From: Akkermansiaceae bacterium
GTDB lineage: Bacteria > Verrucomicrobiota > Verrucomicrobiia > Verrucomicrobiales > Akkermansiaceae
Length of the DNA: 53,083 bases
Assembly (NCBI GenBank): GCA_947491475.1
Contig: CANLKN010000011.1
Location: 1 to 53,083, forward strand
Direction of reading: 5' to 3'
This document shows positions 43,849-53,083 of this stretch, piece after piece. The notes under the pieces were generated by a model. It worked only from the letters and a program-made list of their open reading frames with translations. It had not been told where the DNA came from and searched no databases. Positions within the stretch are counted from its first letter, which is position 1. Each line of letters begins with the position of its first letter. A program made the position numbers and the translations under genes.

Positions 43849-45462
43849 ATGGCATGGAGTGCGCTGGGTGATTCCGCATGGATGTTTGAAGCCGCCGGGA
43901 CGGATCCCGGTGAGCGCCTCTCCCGCTTGCTGGAACTTGCGGCGGACCTTGAAGCGTCACGCATTGCCGAAGCCCGCGACATCGTCTCATCCTTTGAAAC
44001 ACTGGCCGTGCATTTTGATCCCGCGCATGGCGCGCGGGTCCTCGACTGGCTGATTTCCCAGCCACCGCCAACCGGCAAAGCCGCTTCATCCGGCGGCAAG
44101 CTCATCGAGGTGCCGGTGGCATACGATGTCGATGAGCAAGTGGCCTCCGCGCTGGATCTTACTCCAGACGAGATCGTCCGCCTGCACAGCGGCGCATCCT
44201 ACACGGTGGCGGCGGTCGGTTTCTCGCCAGGTTTTCCTTATCTAACAGGATTGCCGGAACGACTGCACCTGCCGCGGCGGGCGACACCACAGCCGGTGGC
44301 TGCGGGCTCGGTGGCAATCGCTGGCAAGCAGGCGGGCATCTATCCATTCGACTCGCAAGGCGGCTGGCATGTGCTCGGCCGCACGGATCTCGAACTGTTC
44401 GATCCAAGCCGTGCGGAGCCCGCACTACTCAAGCCGGGCGACTGCTTGAAATTTGTGCCTGCGGAGAATTCATCATCTAACAAAAAAATTCCAGATGATG
44501 AAAGTGCGGATGCGGGCTTCGAAGTGCTGGAGCCCGGCGTGCTGGCCACGGTGCAGGATTCCGGCAGGCAGGGATTTCAGAAGATCGGGGTTTCACCCGG
44601 CGGTGCGGCGGATCCCGTGGCGGCGCGGGTGGCCAACTTGTTAGCTGGAAATCCCGACAAGGCCGCTTTGTTGGAGTGCTGCATGAGCGGGCCGGTGCTG
44701 CGTTTCCTGCAAGATGTCCGCGTCGCAGGGATCGGCTGGGCGGATGCGACGCGCAGTAGGCGACCGGTGGATCTAACCGCAGGCGCGGTGCTCGACTTGC
44801 GCGGCCGTATGGTCTCGTCGTATGGCTATCTGGCGATCGCCGGCGGCATCGACGTGCCGGAAATCCTGGGCAGCCGCGCCACCGACTTGCGTGCGGGTTT
44901 CGGCGGTTGGCAGGGCAGGGGATTGCGGGCGGGGGACCGATTGCCGCTTGGAAAACCGCAACCCGGACCGCAGCCGGGGGCGTGGCGCGTCGGTTGCCCG
45001 CGGGCGAAAATGATGGAGGGCACGCTGGAATTGCGATTTCTCAAAGGCATGCAATCGACATGGTTCACGGAAGAAGCTTTGGAGACTTTCCGCGGATCGA
45101 TCTATCAACTCAGCCCGTTTTCCGACCGAATGGGCGCGCGGCTCGATGGTCCACTGTTAGAGAGAGCAGGCACGGGTGAGTTGATCTCCCAGCCGGTGGT
45201 CGCGGGCTCGGTGCAGGTGCCGCCGGATGGCCGGCCGATCGTGCTGCTCGCCGAACGCCAAACGATCGGCGGCTACCCGCAGATCGGGCACATCATCTCC
45301 GCCGACGTCCCGAAGCTGGCGCGCGCCCTGCCCGGCACGCGGCTGCGTTTCCGCGAGGTCTCGCACGATGAAGCGCGCGCGGCATGGCTCGCAGCACGGC
45401 GTGAGTTGGCCCTCTTGCAAGCGGGGCTGAGTTTTTTCACTGCGACCAATCATTATCAATAG
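43849..45462 (+). CDS. pxpBC: 5-oxoprolinase subunits B and C, fused
   Basis: The 537-residue protein joins PxpB (KipI-like, about 1-205) and PxpC (KipA-like, about 224-537) by a linker rich in Ser, Asp and Lys. GFSPGFPYL at 124-132 and PRRATPQPV mark PxpB; GRQGFQKIGVSPGGAADP at 239-256 marks PxpC. With PxpA it forms the ATP-dependent 5-oxoprolinase that opens pyroglutamate to glutamate. PxpA is encoded 2.5 kb downstream (48017-48757), separated by an unrelated gene. The DNA carries three TCTAACA words within 1 kb. Confidence 0.93.
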   Translation: MAWSALGDSAWMFEAAGTDPGERLSRLLELAADLEASRIAEARDIVSSFETLAVHFDPAHGARVLDWLISQPPPTGKAASSGGKLIEVPVAYDVDEQVASALDLTPDEIVRLHSGASYTVAAVGFSPGFPYLTGLPERLHLPRRATPQPVAAGSVAIAGKQAGIYPFDSQGGWHVLGRTDLELFDPSRAEPALLKPGDCLKFVPAENSSSNKKIPDDESADAGFEVLEPGVLATVQDSGRQGFQKIGVSPGGAADPVAARVANLLAGNPDKAALLECCMSGPVLRFLQDVRVAGIGWADATRSRRPVDLTAGAVLDLRGRMVSSYGYLAIAGGIDVPEILGSRATDLRAGFGGWQGRGLRAGDRLPLGKPQPGPQPGAWRVGCPRAKMMEGTLELRFLKGMQSTWFTEEALETFRGSIYQLSPFSDRMGARLDGPLLERAGTGELISQPVVAGSVQVPPDGRPIVLLAERQTIGGYPQIGHIISADVPKLARALPGTRLRFREVSHDEARAAWLAARRELALLQAGLSFFTATNHYQ

Positions 45463-45569
45463 CTGGTGAGATTCCAGCAGTTCATCCAATCTTCCGTTCT
45501 TTTCCAAGACGCCAGCGATCATGAGGAATTTACGTTGTGTTTTGATTTTTCCCGTTGCTTGCTTCTTTC

Positions 45570-47931
45570 ATGTCGTCCCTTGGTTTGCTGTCTGTTAAAA
45601 GGCATATACCCGCATTTTCCCGAGTCTGCATGTTTGCCGTGGTGGCCATGGTGCTATTGAATGGATGTGACAACCCCAAGCAACCTCCCGGGTCGAAGAA
45701 AGGTGAGGATCACACCGAAGTTGAGGAAATTCTTGCTTTGAAGCCGGTTTCTTACTGGCCGCTTGCCGACCGGGAGGGTGATGTTCTTGTCGATATTTCA
45801 GAAGATCCGAAATCACCGGGTCTGGCTATCAACATATCCAGAAGGAATGGATTACTTGATTTCGACAGTGGGTTTCAATGGCTGTTGTTGCCATCCCCCC
45901 CAGAGATGAAATCGGCGAAAGCGTTTTCCACCAGTGGGTGGTATTTTACACGGCGAGGCGACTACATAGGCGGCTCCAACCTCCTCGGTCCGAAGCGCCA
46001 TGAGAGCGACGATTACCACAAACAGGGTGTCTCGCTACTCAGTAACGCATATGCCGTCAATGGTGGGAGGGGGGGGCCGGATGGCACATGGGTCATGTGG
46101 AAAAATTACCATCTCAAAGACGGATTCGGGCTGCGGTTGCGAGCTCACGGTCAGGACCGCTCTTCCGGGAGCAATCTTTTAGGAGCCATTCACGGAACAC
46201 ATGCAGATGCGGTGGGCTCGGCTGCCGGTGGAGTTCAACTTGGGACAGGCAAGTGGCATCATGTGGCCTATACCTATGACCACGGGAAGGCCGTTCTTTA
46301 TCTGAATGGTGATGTAGTCGCTGAAGCGGATAATGTTCCCTTGCAGCCGTCTGACAGGCCGTTCCTGGTTGGCAATGAAATTGGTTGGTGGATGCTTTAT
46401 CCGGAAGGTTCCCAGTCATGGCACGGCTCGATTCGCGATATTGCGCTTTTCGACCGTGTGCTTTCACCAACTGACATCCAGAGTCTTGCCCACTCCACGC
46501 AACCCGCTGTGACTCCGGAACCGCTCGAAGACCGAACGGTTTTGTTGGACGGGCGGATGTTTCGGGCCGACCGGTTAGAGGAAGTCTGCACGGACGATTT
46601 GCCGCCTATGCTGGCCTCAATGGCAGATTGGCCACATGCCCGGCTCAAGCCCATGGAGGCGGATTTGCTCTCCGTATTGATGGATGCCGCGCAGGATTGG
46701 CGGGTCACGCCCAGCGTGGTGCGGATATTGGTGTCTCTGGACACGGAAAAGTCCCGGGATGCGCTCGATAGCGTCCTCAAGCCCCGATGGACACGGGTGG
46801 TTGCAGATTCTTCCGCATCTGAGACACAACGAGCCGGGGCAGCTCTCGGGCTGGCCGCGATGGGTGCGTCTGCCCAGGCGGCGCTACCCACATTAATCGA
46901 GGGTCTAAGGGAAATCGAAAGTAACGACGGCGCACGGGCGCTGCGGGTGGAGGACCTCTTGCGAAACGCTCTCCTGCGTGCTTTGATCGATATTGCTCCG
47001 AGAGATGAACAGGTGCGATCTCTAGTGTCCAAATCGCTGATTGAGCCACTTCACGCGATCGCCCCGCCGGATAAGGTGAGCGGGCACTGGTTTACGCAAG
47101 GGGACGCCTACCGAGACAGCCGGCAAAATCATAATCAGAACGACCGTGCTTACTCGCCGGTCGTGATCGATAAAGATGGCACACGATATCAAGTGGGATC
47201 GGGCGTGCCTTGGCACTCGGGGAAAAAGCTTTCGCGTGAAGATCTGGAGGAAGCAGTCTCACTTCTTCCCGAAACCCATCATGAGGAGGCGAGAAATTGG
47301 ATGTATTTCGACTCGGAGAAGGTCTTCGGTATTGAAATCCACAAAACCACACCCGGTGGACAAAGTGCAACCTCCTTGCTGGAAGGCCCATGGTTCGCGT
47401 TCAGCGGCCATGACGTGAGTGGGGGTCCAGGGGATCCAAAGCTGGGGAATGTTTCGCTACAATACCCAGGAGAAATCGTGGCAACGGCTTGGCGGCAAGG
47501 CAACCGACGTGATCGAGGATGTCCGCAATCATTCCACGAAGCCTCTCTTTCTTCTCTATGATGGAAGTCGCTGGGAACCGTCACCCCACCGCCCGCAAGA
47601 CGGCGTCTTCGCCTGGGCCTGGCAGCCCCACATGTATAATTACATCCGAGGCTGGGGAATGCGCTTTGATCGCACCGGACGCACACACGTCGCCATGCCC
47701 CTTCATGGACTCGGATCCCATAACCGGCTTGTCGATACCGTGCTTTACGCCTGGTCGGACGATCTTGGCGAGACCTGGCACCGGGCCGACGGTTCGGAGG
47801 TGCGCCTGCCTCTCACCCTGAATCCCTCACCATCCCACAACGCGGCATGGACCAACTACGGAACCTCCCAACGGGTGAAACTTTGGCTATCCCTCCTCGC
47901 CGAAGCGGGGTATGAAACAACCGACCTTTGA
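45570..47931 (+). pseudogene. LamG/HEAT-like lipoprotein, frameshifted
   Basis: The first frame (to 47561) has a lipoprotein signal with lipobox LLNGC (Cys33 from the ATG at 45570). A LamG/concanavalin-like domain (about 45-300, with WHHVAYTYDHGKAVLYLNG and IRDIALFDRVLS) and a helical HEAT-like part (about 340-500) follow. The continuation is in the next frame (47419-47931) and contains a BNR-type unit (SDDLGETWHRADG). One extra base, most likely in the G run at 47421-47425, separates them; removing one G joins the frames as VSGVQGIQSWG. The gene looks less G+C-rich than its neighbours and sits between pxpBC and pxpA, so it may be a later arrival. Function is unknown. Confidence 0.75.
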
Positions 47932-48016
47932 TAAGTCCATTGGTCGGACTCAATACCCCGATGCGGAAGAACATCTGGATCGGTTGCGACAAGTTTGATT
48001 TCTCGCGCTCAATTCC

Positions 48017-48757
48017 ATGCTCATGATCGATCTCAATGCGGATCTCGGTGAAGGCGGATCGCAGGATGCGGCGCTGATCGCGCTGGTGAGCTCCGCAAAC
48101 ATCGCTTGCGGCGGTCATGCCGGTGATGAGGCGACGATGCGTGCCGCCATCGATGCCTGTCTCGCGGCGGGCGTGGCGGTTGGCGCGCATCCCGGGTATG
48201 AAGATCGTGAGTATTTTGGTCGGCGACCGATGGTGCTCAGCCCTGAGGAGGTGACGGATCTTATGACGCGCCAACTCGTAGATTTTGCGGAAATCGCGGC
48301 CCGGACAGGGGCGCAAGTTCATCACGTCAAGCCGCATGGAGCGCTTTACAACCAAGTGACTTGTGACCCGGTATTGGCTGCGGCGGTGGTTGCTGCTGTG
48401 GCATCGGTGCTGCCCGGTTGCCGGATCTACGCGCCACCGGGTGGAGTGCTGGCCGCCGCTGCAAGAGATGCCGGATTGCAGGTTTGGGGGGAAGGTTTCA
48501 TCGACCGCCGCTACGCGGAAAATGGCGCGCTGGTCTCCCGCGACGAGCCGGATGCGGTTATTTCTGAGCTGGGCATGGCCGTTGCACAGGCGTTGCAGAT
48601 CGTTTGCGAAAAACGCGTGCAAACGGAGAGTGGCTCATGGTTGCCCCTGCCAGCCGAGACTCTCTGCGTGCACGGCGACAGCCCCCGCGCGGTGGAAATC
48701 CTGCGGGCCGTGCGCCATGCACTGATCTCCGCCGGCATCAAATCCCAAGCCCAATAA
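48017..48757 (+). CDS. pxpA: 5-oxoprolinase subunit A (LamB/YcsF family)
   Basis: The 246-residue protein begins IDLNADLGEG and contains SSANIACGGHAGD, AVGAHPGYEDREYFGRR, HVKPHGALYN and the ending LCVHGDSP, all typical of PxpA. It holds the pyroglutamate-binding part of the 5-oxoprolinase complex with the fused PxpBC at 43849. A small hairpin (TCTCA-gg-TGAGA at 48761-48772) follows the stop but lacks a good T run. Confidence 0.95.
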   Translation: MLMIDLNADLGEGGSQDAALIALVSSANIACGGHAGDEATMRAAIDACLAAGVAVGAHPGYEDREYFGRRPMVLSPEEVTDLMTRQLVDFAEIAARTGAQVHHVKPHGALYNQVTCDPVLAAAVVAAVASVLPGCRIYAPPGGVLAAAARDAGLQVWGEGFIDRRYAENGALVSRDEPDAVISELGMAVAQALQIVCEKRVQTESGSWLPLPAETLCVHGDSPRAVEILRAVRHALISAGIKSQAQ

Positions 48758-48860
48758 ATATCTCAGGTGAGACATTTATTAGAGATGGGGGATGCGTGAT
48801 GGGGCGGTTTTGTCTTTGCGGCTGGGTGGGATTGGCTTACCAAGAGCGGCCGCCGCCATC

Positions 48861-49613
48861 ATGAGATTGTTCCGCATCCTGACATTCAAAGAACTCAAGG
48901 GGTATTTCCTTACCCCGTTTGGCTGGGTGATCCTGGCTTTTGTGGCGGTGATGCAGGGCATTTCGCTGTCCACGGCGATGAAGGGTTTCCGGGACACTCC
49001 GGTGAAGGACAGTCTTATTTACGTGAGCTTTCACACGCCCCTGTTCTGGTTTTATTTCCTGTTCATCTTCCCGCTCATCACGATGCGGCTCTTCGCCGAG
49101 GAAGAGCGCAGCGGCACGTTGGAAACGCTGCTCACCGCGCCGGTGCGCACCTGGCAGGTGGTGCTTTCGAAATATGCGGCGGCGATGTTGTTTTACGCCG
49201 TGTTGTGGATTCCGGCGCTGGTGCAGTTCCAAATGTTCGTGTGGGTCACCGATCTGCCGCCGGCCTGGGCGCCTGGGGCGATGGTTGGAAGTTTCAGCAT
49301 TCTGCTGCTGATGGGTGCCGCCTTCACTGCGGTGGGCTGCCTGTGTTCGGCGCTGACCTCCAGCCAGATCATTGCCGGGTTGTTGACCATCGGCTTGTTG
49401 GTGATCCAGTATTTCCTGGGCTTCGTGACGGTGATCTGGGGCGAGTCTTTTGCCGGCGCGCCGTTTTTTCATCATATCTCGGCGCAGCGGCATCTGCATT
49501 ATTTCGCCAGCGGCCTGCTGGACACGCGGGCGGTGGTTTATTTTCTGAGCGTCGCCGTGTTCGTGTTGTTCCTCACCTATCAGGTGGTGGATTTCCGTCG
49601 CTGGAAAAGTTGA
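48861..49613 (+). CDS. ABC-2 type transport permease (GldF-like)
   Basis: From ATG at 48861 the protein is 250 residues with six membrane segments. RLFRILTFKELKGYFLTPFGWV at the start and MRLFAEEERSGTLETLLTAPV (the conserved EER-GTLE loop) identify the ABC-2 permease family related to GldF and the NosY-type permeases. It precedes the GldG-like gene by 18 bases. The partner ATP-binding protein, usually the gene just before, is not here; pxpA lies upstream instead. Confidence 0.9.
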   Translation: MRLFRILTFKELKGYFLTPFGWVILAFVAVMQGISLSTAMKGFRDTPVKDSLIYVSFHTPLFWFYFLFIFPLITMRLFAEEERSGTLETLLTAPVRTWQVVLSKYAAAMLFYAVLWIPALVQFQMFVWVTDLPPAWAPGAMVGSFSILLLMGAAFTAVGCLCSALTSSQIIAGLLTIGLLVIQYFLGFVTVIWGESFAGAPFFHHISAQRHLHYFASGLLDTRAVVYFLSVAVFVLFLTYQVVDFRRWKS

Positions 49614-49631
49614 GCTGTTTTTTCGCATGCC

Positions 49632-51173
49632 ATGTCAGATTCCCCGCCTGAGCCAAAACACAAGCCCGCCCGCCCGCTGAACCGGTGGGGAATGGGCACG
49701 CTTTCTGTTTTTCAAACGGCGTTTCTGATCGTGGTGGTGATCGCTCTCAACTATCTGGCGATGCATCATTATGCCCGGCTCGACATGAGCCGCAGCGCCG
49801 ACTACTCACTTTCATCCGCAACGACCCGCTACCTCGGGAGCGAGTCTCTAACAGGGCGGGTCCAGCCGGTGAAGTGGATCATGGCATACCGCCGGAGTTC
49901 GCCGTTTTACGAACGCACGCGGGCATTGGTCGAGGAGTATGCCCGGCTTTCAAAAGGAGGGATCGTGTTGGAAATCGTCGATCCCCTGCGCAGCCCGGAC
50001 CGGATGCAGGAAGTCACCGCCGCATACGGCCTCACGCTGGTGCGCGATCTTATCATCATCGATGCCCGCAGCGACGAAAGTCCGGCCATCACCGAGGATG
50101 CGAACCAGATCAAGACACTCAATCCGAACGTGCGGCTGGTGGTGGCGGAAGACATGGCGGTTTACGCCACGGCAGATGGCACGCGCAGGATTGTCGGCTT
50201 CCAGGGCGAGGATGTGCTTACCGCTTCGCTGGTGGCAGCGATCGAAGGCCGGCCGCGGGTGATGGCGCTGCTTGCGGACAAGAGCGACATGGAGAAGCAA
50301 GAAGGCCCGTCGCCACGCAAGTCGCTTGAGGACACACTGCGTTTTCAAAATGTGGCGCTCGAGGAAATCCAGCTATCGGGCATTTCCGCGATTCCGGCGG
50401 AGATTTCCGGTGTGGTGCTGGCCGCTCCCAGATATGACCTAACAGAAAGCGAGTTGGCAGTAATCGAGCGCTACTGGAACCAGCCGCGCGCCGCAATATT
50501 GGTATTTGCTGGAACTGGCGGCATGCCGCCGAAATTGCGCGCTTTCCTGCGTGCCAATGGCATCACACCGCGCAACGACCGCGTCATCGCCCGTGAGAAA
50601 GACGCGCTGGTCACCGCCGCGCGCGGCGTGTTCACCAAGGGCATCGGTTTCACCCGGGATCTTGCCGGGCAGACCACCGAGTTTGGCGGTGCGAGCTCAT
50701 CGCTTGATGTGCGCGAGGGAGCCGAAGACCTGCTCAACCAGCGGATCCAGCCGATGGGTTTGATCCAGGTGCCGGCGGGTTTCTGGGGTGAGACAAAATT
50801 CGGCCAAGGCGGCGAGGTGTTCGACGAGATGGAGGATCACGGTCCGCCGCTTTATCTCGCTGCCAGCGTCACTCGAGGTGCCGAGTCCGACGACCGCTTC
50901 GCCGCCGACTCCTCACGCATGATTGTGATTTCCAACGCTGATTTCCTCGATCCGAAACACCACCGCGCCGAGAACCTCGATTTCCTCGCCTCGTCCGTGA
51001 ACTGGCTGGTCGGCCGCGAGGATCTGGCTGGCATCGGGCCGCGCTCGCTCGGCACATACAAGCTGCCGCTGCTCGATGCGCAGGTGTCCTTCATCAACCG
51101 CATCAACCTGTTCTTCCTGCCCGCGTTTCTTGTGCTGATTGGAGTTTTCGTCTGGTCGTCGCGCCGTGTTTGA
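49632..51173 (+). CDS. GldG-family ABC-associated protein
   Basis: The 513-residue protein has a membrane helix near residues 28-48, a large extracytoplasmic domain and a second helix near the C-terminus (about 487-508). DMSRSADYSLSSATTRYL and VLEIVDPLRSPDRMQE match the Gldg/ABC_transp_aux family, which accompanies ABC-2 permeases in Bacteroidota (gliding motility) and Verrucomicrobiota (role unproven). It is followed after six bases by the DUF4340 protein, so the three genes are one operon. Confidence 0.88.
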   Translation: MSDSPPEPKHKPARPLNRWGMGTLSVFQTAFLIVVVIALNYLAMHHYARLDMSRSADYSLSSATTRYLGSESLTGRVQPVKWIMAYRRSSPFYERTRALVEEYARLSKGGIVLEIVDPLRSPDRMQEVTAAYGLTLVRDLIIIDARSDESPAITEDANQIKTLNPNVRLVVAEDMAVYATADGTRRIVGFQGEDVLTASLVAAIEGRPRVMALLADKSDMEKQEGPSPRKSLEDTLRFQNVALEEIQLSGISAIPAEISGVVLAAPRYDLTESELAVIERYWNQPRAAILVFAGTGGMPPKLRAFLRANGITPRNDRVIAREKDALVTAARGVFTKGIGFTRDLAGQTTEFGGASSSLDVREGAEDLLNQRIQPMGLIQVPAGFWGETKFGQGGEVFDEMEDHGPPLYLAASVTRGAESDDRFAADSSRMIVISNADFLDPKHHRAENLDFLASSVNWLVGREDLAGIGPRSLGTYKLPLLDAQVSFINRINLFFLPAFLVLIGVFVWSSRRV

Positions 51174-51179
51174 TCCGCC

Positions 51180-53060
51180 ATGCGCTCATTTGGATATACC
51201 ATCTTGCTGGCATTTGCGGCGGCGTTCCTGTCGTTCGTTGCGCTTTGGCAGTTCCAGCAGGGAAACTTCGATACGATCTTCGGTGCGCCTCCGACCCCGG
51301 TGGGGCAGCGCTTGTATGATTCGTTCACGCCGGATGAAGTGAAGCACATCCGGATTTCCGGAGTCAGTGGCGATGCCACGTTTTCTCTGACGGAAAACGG
51401 CTGGCAGGCGTCCTCGCCATGGCAGGACCGGATGGATCCGCGGGCGGCCATGAGCATCATCAGTTTCACCCTCGGCATGCGGGTGGAGGACCTTGCCGAA
51501 GCGGAAAAATCGGATCCCGCCAAATCAGGCCTCGGTGATACCGCTGTCCAAATCCGCCTTGAGGACGCCAAGCGTTTGCCGCTCGCAAACTTCAAACTCG
51601 GCCGGGTATCGCCATGGAAGGCGGAGGTGGAAGGAGTGGATCAACCGGTTTCCACCGTCTTCATCCATCCGCGCGACAGGCACCACAAAAAACATGTCCA
51701 TCTTTGCACGGGAGACATCAATCCGCTGTTCAAGGACGGGCTGAAGTTTCTGCGCGACCACCGGCCGTTTTACTTCAATCCCGTCACGCTTCAGAAAATC
51801 CGCATTCGTTCACAGCAAGGCGATCTTACGCTTGGTCGCGAGACTTCACAAAGCCCGTGGCGCATCGTCAAGCCGCTCGACCTGCCAACCGATCCTGAGG
51901 CGGTGAAAACCTTGTTGGAAGGCTTGTATGAACTTCAGTCCACGCGTGTATCCGAGCGCACGGCCAGTGCCTCACCGACGGCGGACAGCGCGGTGAAGCC
52001 ATCCCAGATCGCCATCACTTCATTCGGCTCCGAGGCTGAAACCACATTGGAGATTTTCCCGGCGGAAACCCCGGATGCGCATGAAGTCCCGGCAACCGTG
52101 AGCGACCGGCCAAGCGCGCTTTTTGCCTTGCCGCTCAAGCCGGAGGCCGGGCTCGTCTCGCTGGCAGGTCTGCCGCTTGCAATGAACGATCTGCGCGATC
52201 CCGTTCTCACACGGCTCAATATCAGCTCGTTGCGCGCCATCTCCATCCAGCCCGCCACCGGCCGGGAAATCCTCATCACACGCGAGCCGCCGCAGCCGTG
52301 GATGTTTGACATCAATGGCGTCTCCCGCGAGGCCAACGAGGGCAACCTGTTCTCGCTTCTCAAGGCGGTGACCACGAGCAGGGCTATCGGTTTCGAAAGC
52401 GATGCCGCCACCGATTTTACGCCGTGGGGGCTCGACCGGCCGATCCTCAAGCTGCTTTTCCTGAATCAGGACAACCAGGCGCTCGAACTGCGCTTCGGTA
52501 TGGATCGCAAGGGCGGCTTGTTCGTCAACCGTCTCGGCACGCCAACCGTCATGCGCGTGGATGAATCCCTGATCAACTCCATCGCCGTGCAACCCTACGA
52601 ATGGCGGCACGAACGGCTTTGGTCGGTCAACCGCGTCAACCTTGTCGGCATCGAACGCCGTGAAGGACTCAATCCGCCGCTGGTATTGAGGTATCATTTC
52701 ATCGATGAATCCTGGCAGGCAGAGCGCGCGGGTGAGGACCTGAGTGCCGCAATCGATCCGGCGCGCGCGAACTTCATGCTCTCGGTGCTGGAGGGGCTCA
52801 AGGTTACGCGCTGGTTCTCGCCCGCTGACGAGGTGGTTTCCACTGCGCTGGCCAATCCGACGATGGTTCTAACAATCATCGAGAAAACAATCGACGACAA
52901 AGGTGATTTCAGCGGGTTGATGCGGCGGGTGCTCAGTCTGGCCCCGGCCGCCGCGTCTTACGGCGGTGCTTATTACGGCCGTGTCGAGGGTGAAAGCCAC
53001 CCGTTTCTGATCGATGGGGCGACTTATGCCAAACTCGCCATCGGCCTGCTGGATGAATGA
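51180..53060 (+). CDS. DUF4340 domain protein of the GldFG-like cassette
   Basis: The 626-residue protein has one N-terminal membrane anchor (about 5-24). Two to three repeats of a DUF4340-type beta-rich unit follow, recognisable from phrases such as VKHIRISGVSGDATFSLTE, LQKIRIRSQQGDLTLGRE and GWQASSPWQDRMDPRAA. It most likely sits on the periplasmic side with the GldG-like protein. Substrate and process are unknown. The start is six bases after the preceding stop; no Shine-Dalgarno sequence is visible. The last 23 bases of the window hold nothing further. Confidence 0.85.
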   Translation: MRSFGYTILLAFAAAFLSFVALWQFQQGNFDTIFGAPPTPVGQRLYDSFTPDEVKHIRISGVSGDATFSLTENGWQASSPWQDRMDPRAAMSIISFTLGMRVEDLAEAEKSDPAKSGLGDTAVQIRLEDAKRLPLANFKLGRVSPWKAEVEGVDQPVSTVFIHPRDRHHKKHVHLCTGDINPLFKDGLKFLRDHRPFYFNPVTLQKIRIRSQQGDLTLGRETSQSPWRIVKPLDLPTDPEAVKTLLEGLYELQSTRVSERTASASPTADSAVKPSQIAITSFGSEAETTLEIFPAETPDAHEVPATVSDRPSALFALPLKPEAGLVSLAGLPLAMNDLRDPVLTRLNISSLRAISIQPATGREILITREPPQPWMFDINGVSREANEGNLFSLLKAVTTSRAIGFESDAATDFTPWGLDRPILKLLFLNQDNQALELRFGMDRKGGLFVNRLGTPTVMRVDESLINSIAVQPYEWRHERLWSVNRVNLVGIERREGLNPPLVLRYHFIDESWQAERAGEDLSAAIDPARANFMLSVLEGLKVTRWFSPADEVVSTALANPTMVLTIIEKTIDDKGDFSGLMRRVLSLAPAAASYGGAYYGRVEGESHPFLIDGATYAKLAIGLLDE

Positions 53061-53083
53061 TGTTTCTGGAATTGGGAAGTTAG

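Noticed and set aside
48761..48772. Intrinsic terminator after pxpA
   Set aside because: The stem is only five base pairs with a two-base loop and lacks a U run, so it is too weak to list as a terminator.

Overview
This window looks like a chromosomal segment of a G+C-rich verrucomicrobial bacterium, probably Verrucomicrobiae/Verrucomicrobiales. The signs are a Verru_Chthon cassette protein A, secreted sulfatase and glycoside hydrolase genes, a GldG/DUF4340 transport module, lipid A and outer-membrane chaperone genes (skp-lpxD, so a Gram-negative envelope), and short heptamer-rich intergenic repeats. The assignment is an inference from gene content; no rRNA or tRNA gene was found to confirm it.

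Left third (1-20336): an accessory polysaccharide region. It holds a secreted protein of unknown function, an exported SGSH-like sulfatase, a nitrilase-family amidase, a second EF-G-like GTPase, and a translationally coupled trio of secreted enzymes (beta-helix protein, GH28, GH2). A GH3 enzyme and a Verru_Chthon cassette protein A follow, each broken by one frameshift, then a small PH-domain membrane protein.

Middle (20399-24183): a DRE-TIM aldolase-like protein and a corrinoid methyl-transfer module. The module has a homocysteine S-methyltransferase on the minus strand, divergent from a B12-binding corrinoid protein and a UROD/MtaA-type methyltransferase.

24193-39967 (minus strand): the str-S10-spc ribosomal supercluster, in transcription order rpsL-rpsG-fusA-rpsJ-rplC-rplD-rplW-rplB-rpsS-[exported coiled-coil protein]-rplV-rpsC-rplP-rpmC-rpsQ-rplN-rplX-rplE-rpsH-rplF-rplR-rpsE-rplO-secY-map. 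A secreted coiled-coil gene is embedded between rpsS and rplV. tuf, rpsN and rpmD are missing from their usual places, and three of the spacers hold heptamer-type repeats, two of them with inverted arms. Most start codons lack a Shine-Dalgarno sequence and many have CC directly before ATG.

Right third (40372-53060, mostly plus strand): skp-lpxD and ndk; a GNAT acetyltransferase and a double TM2 protein; fused 5-oxoprolinase subunits PxpBC separated from PxpA by a frameshifted LamG/HEAT-like lipoprotein gene; then an ABC-2 permease-GldG-DUF4340 cassette without its ATPase in view. A dispersed repeat of about 115 bp occurs in two full copies and one half copy, and the heptamer TCTAACA recurs in both orientations.
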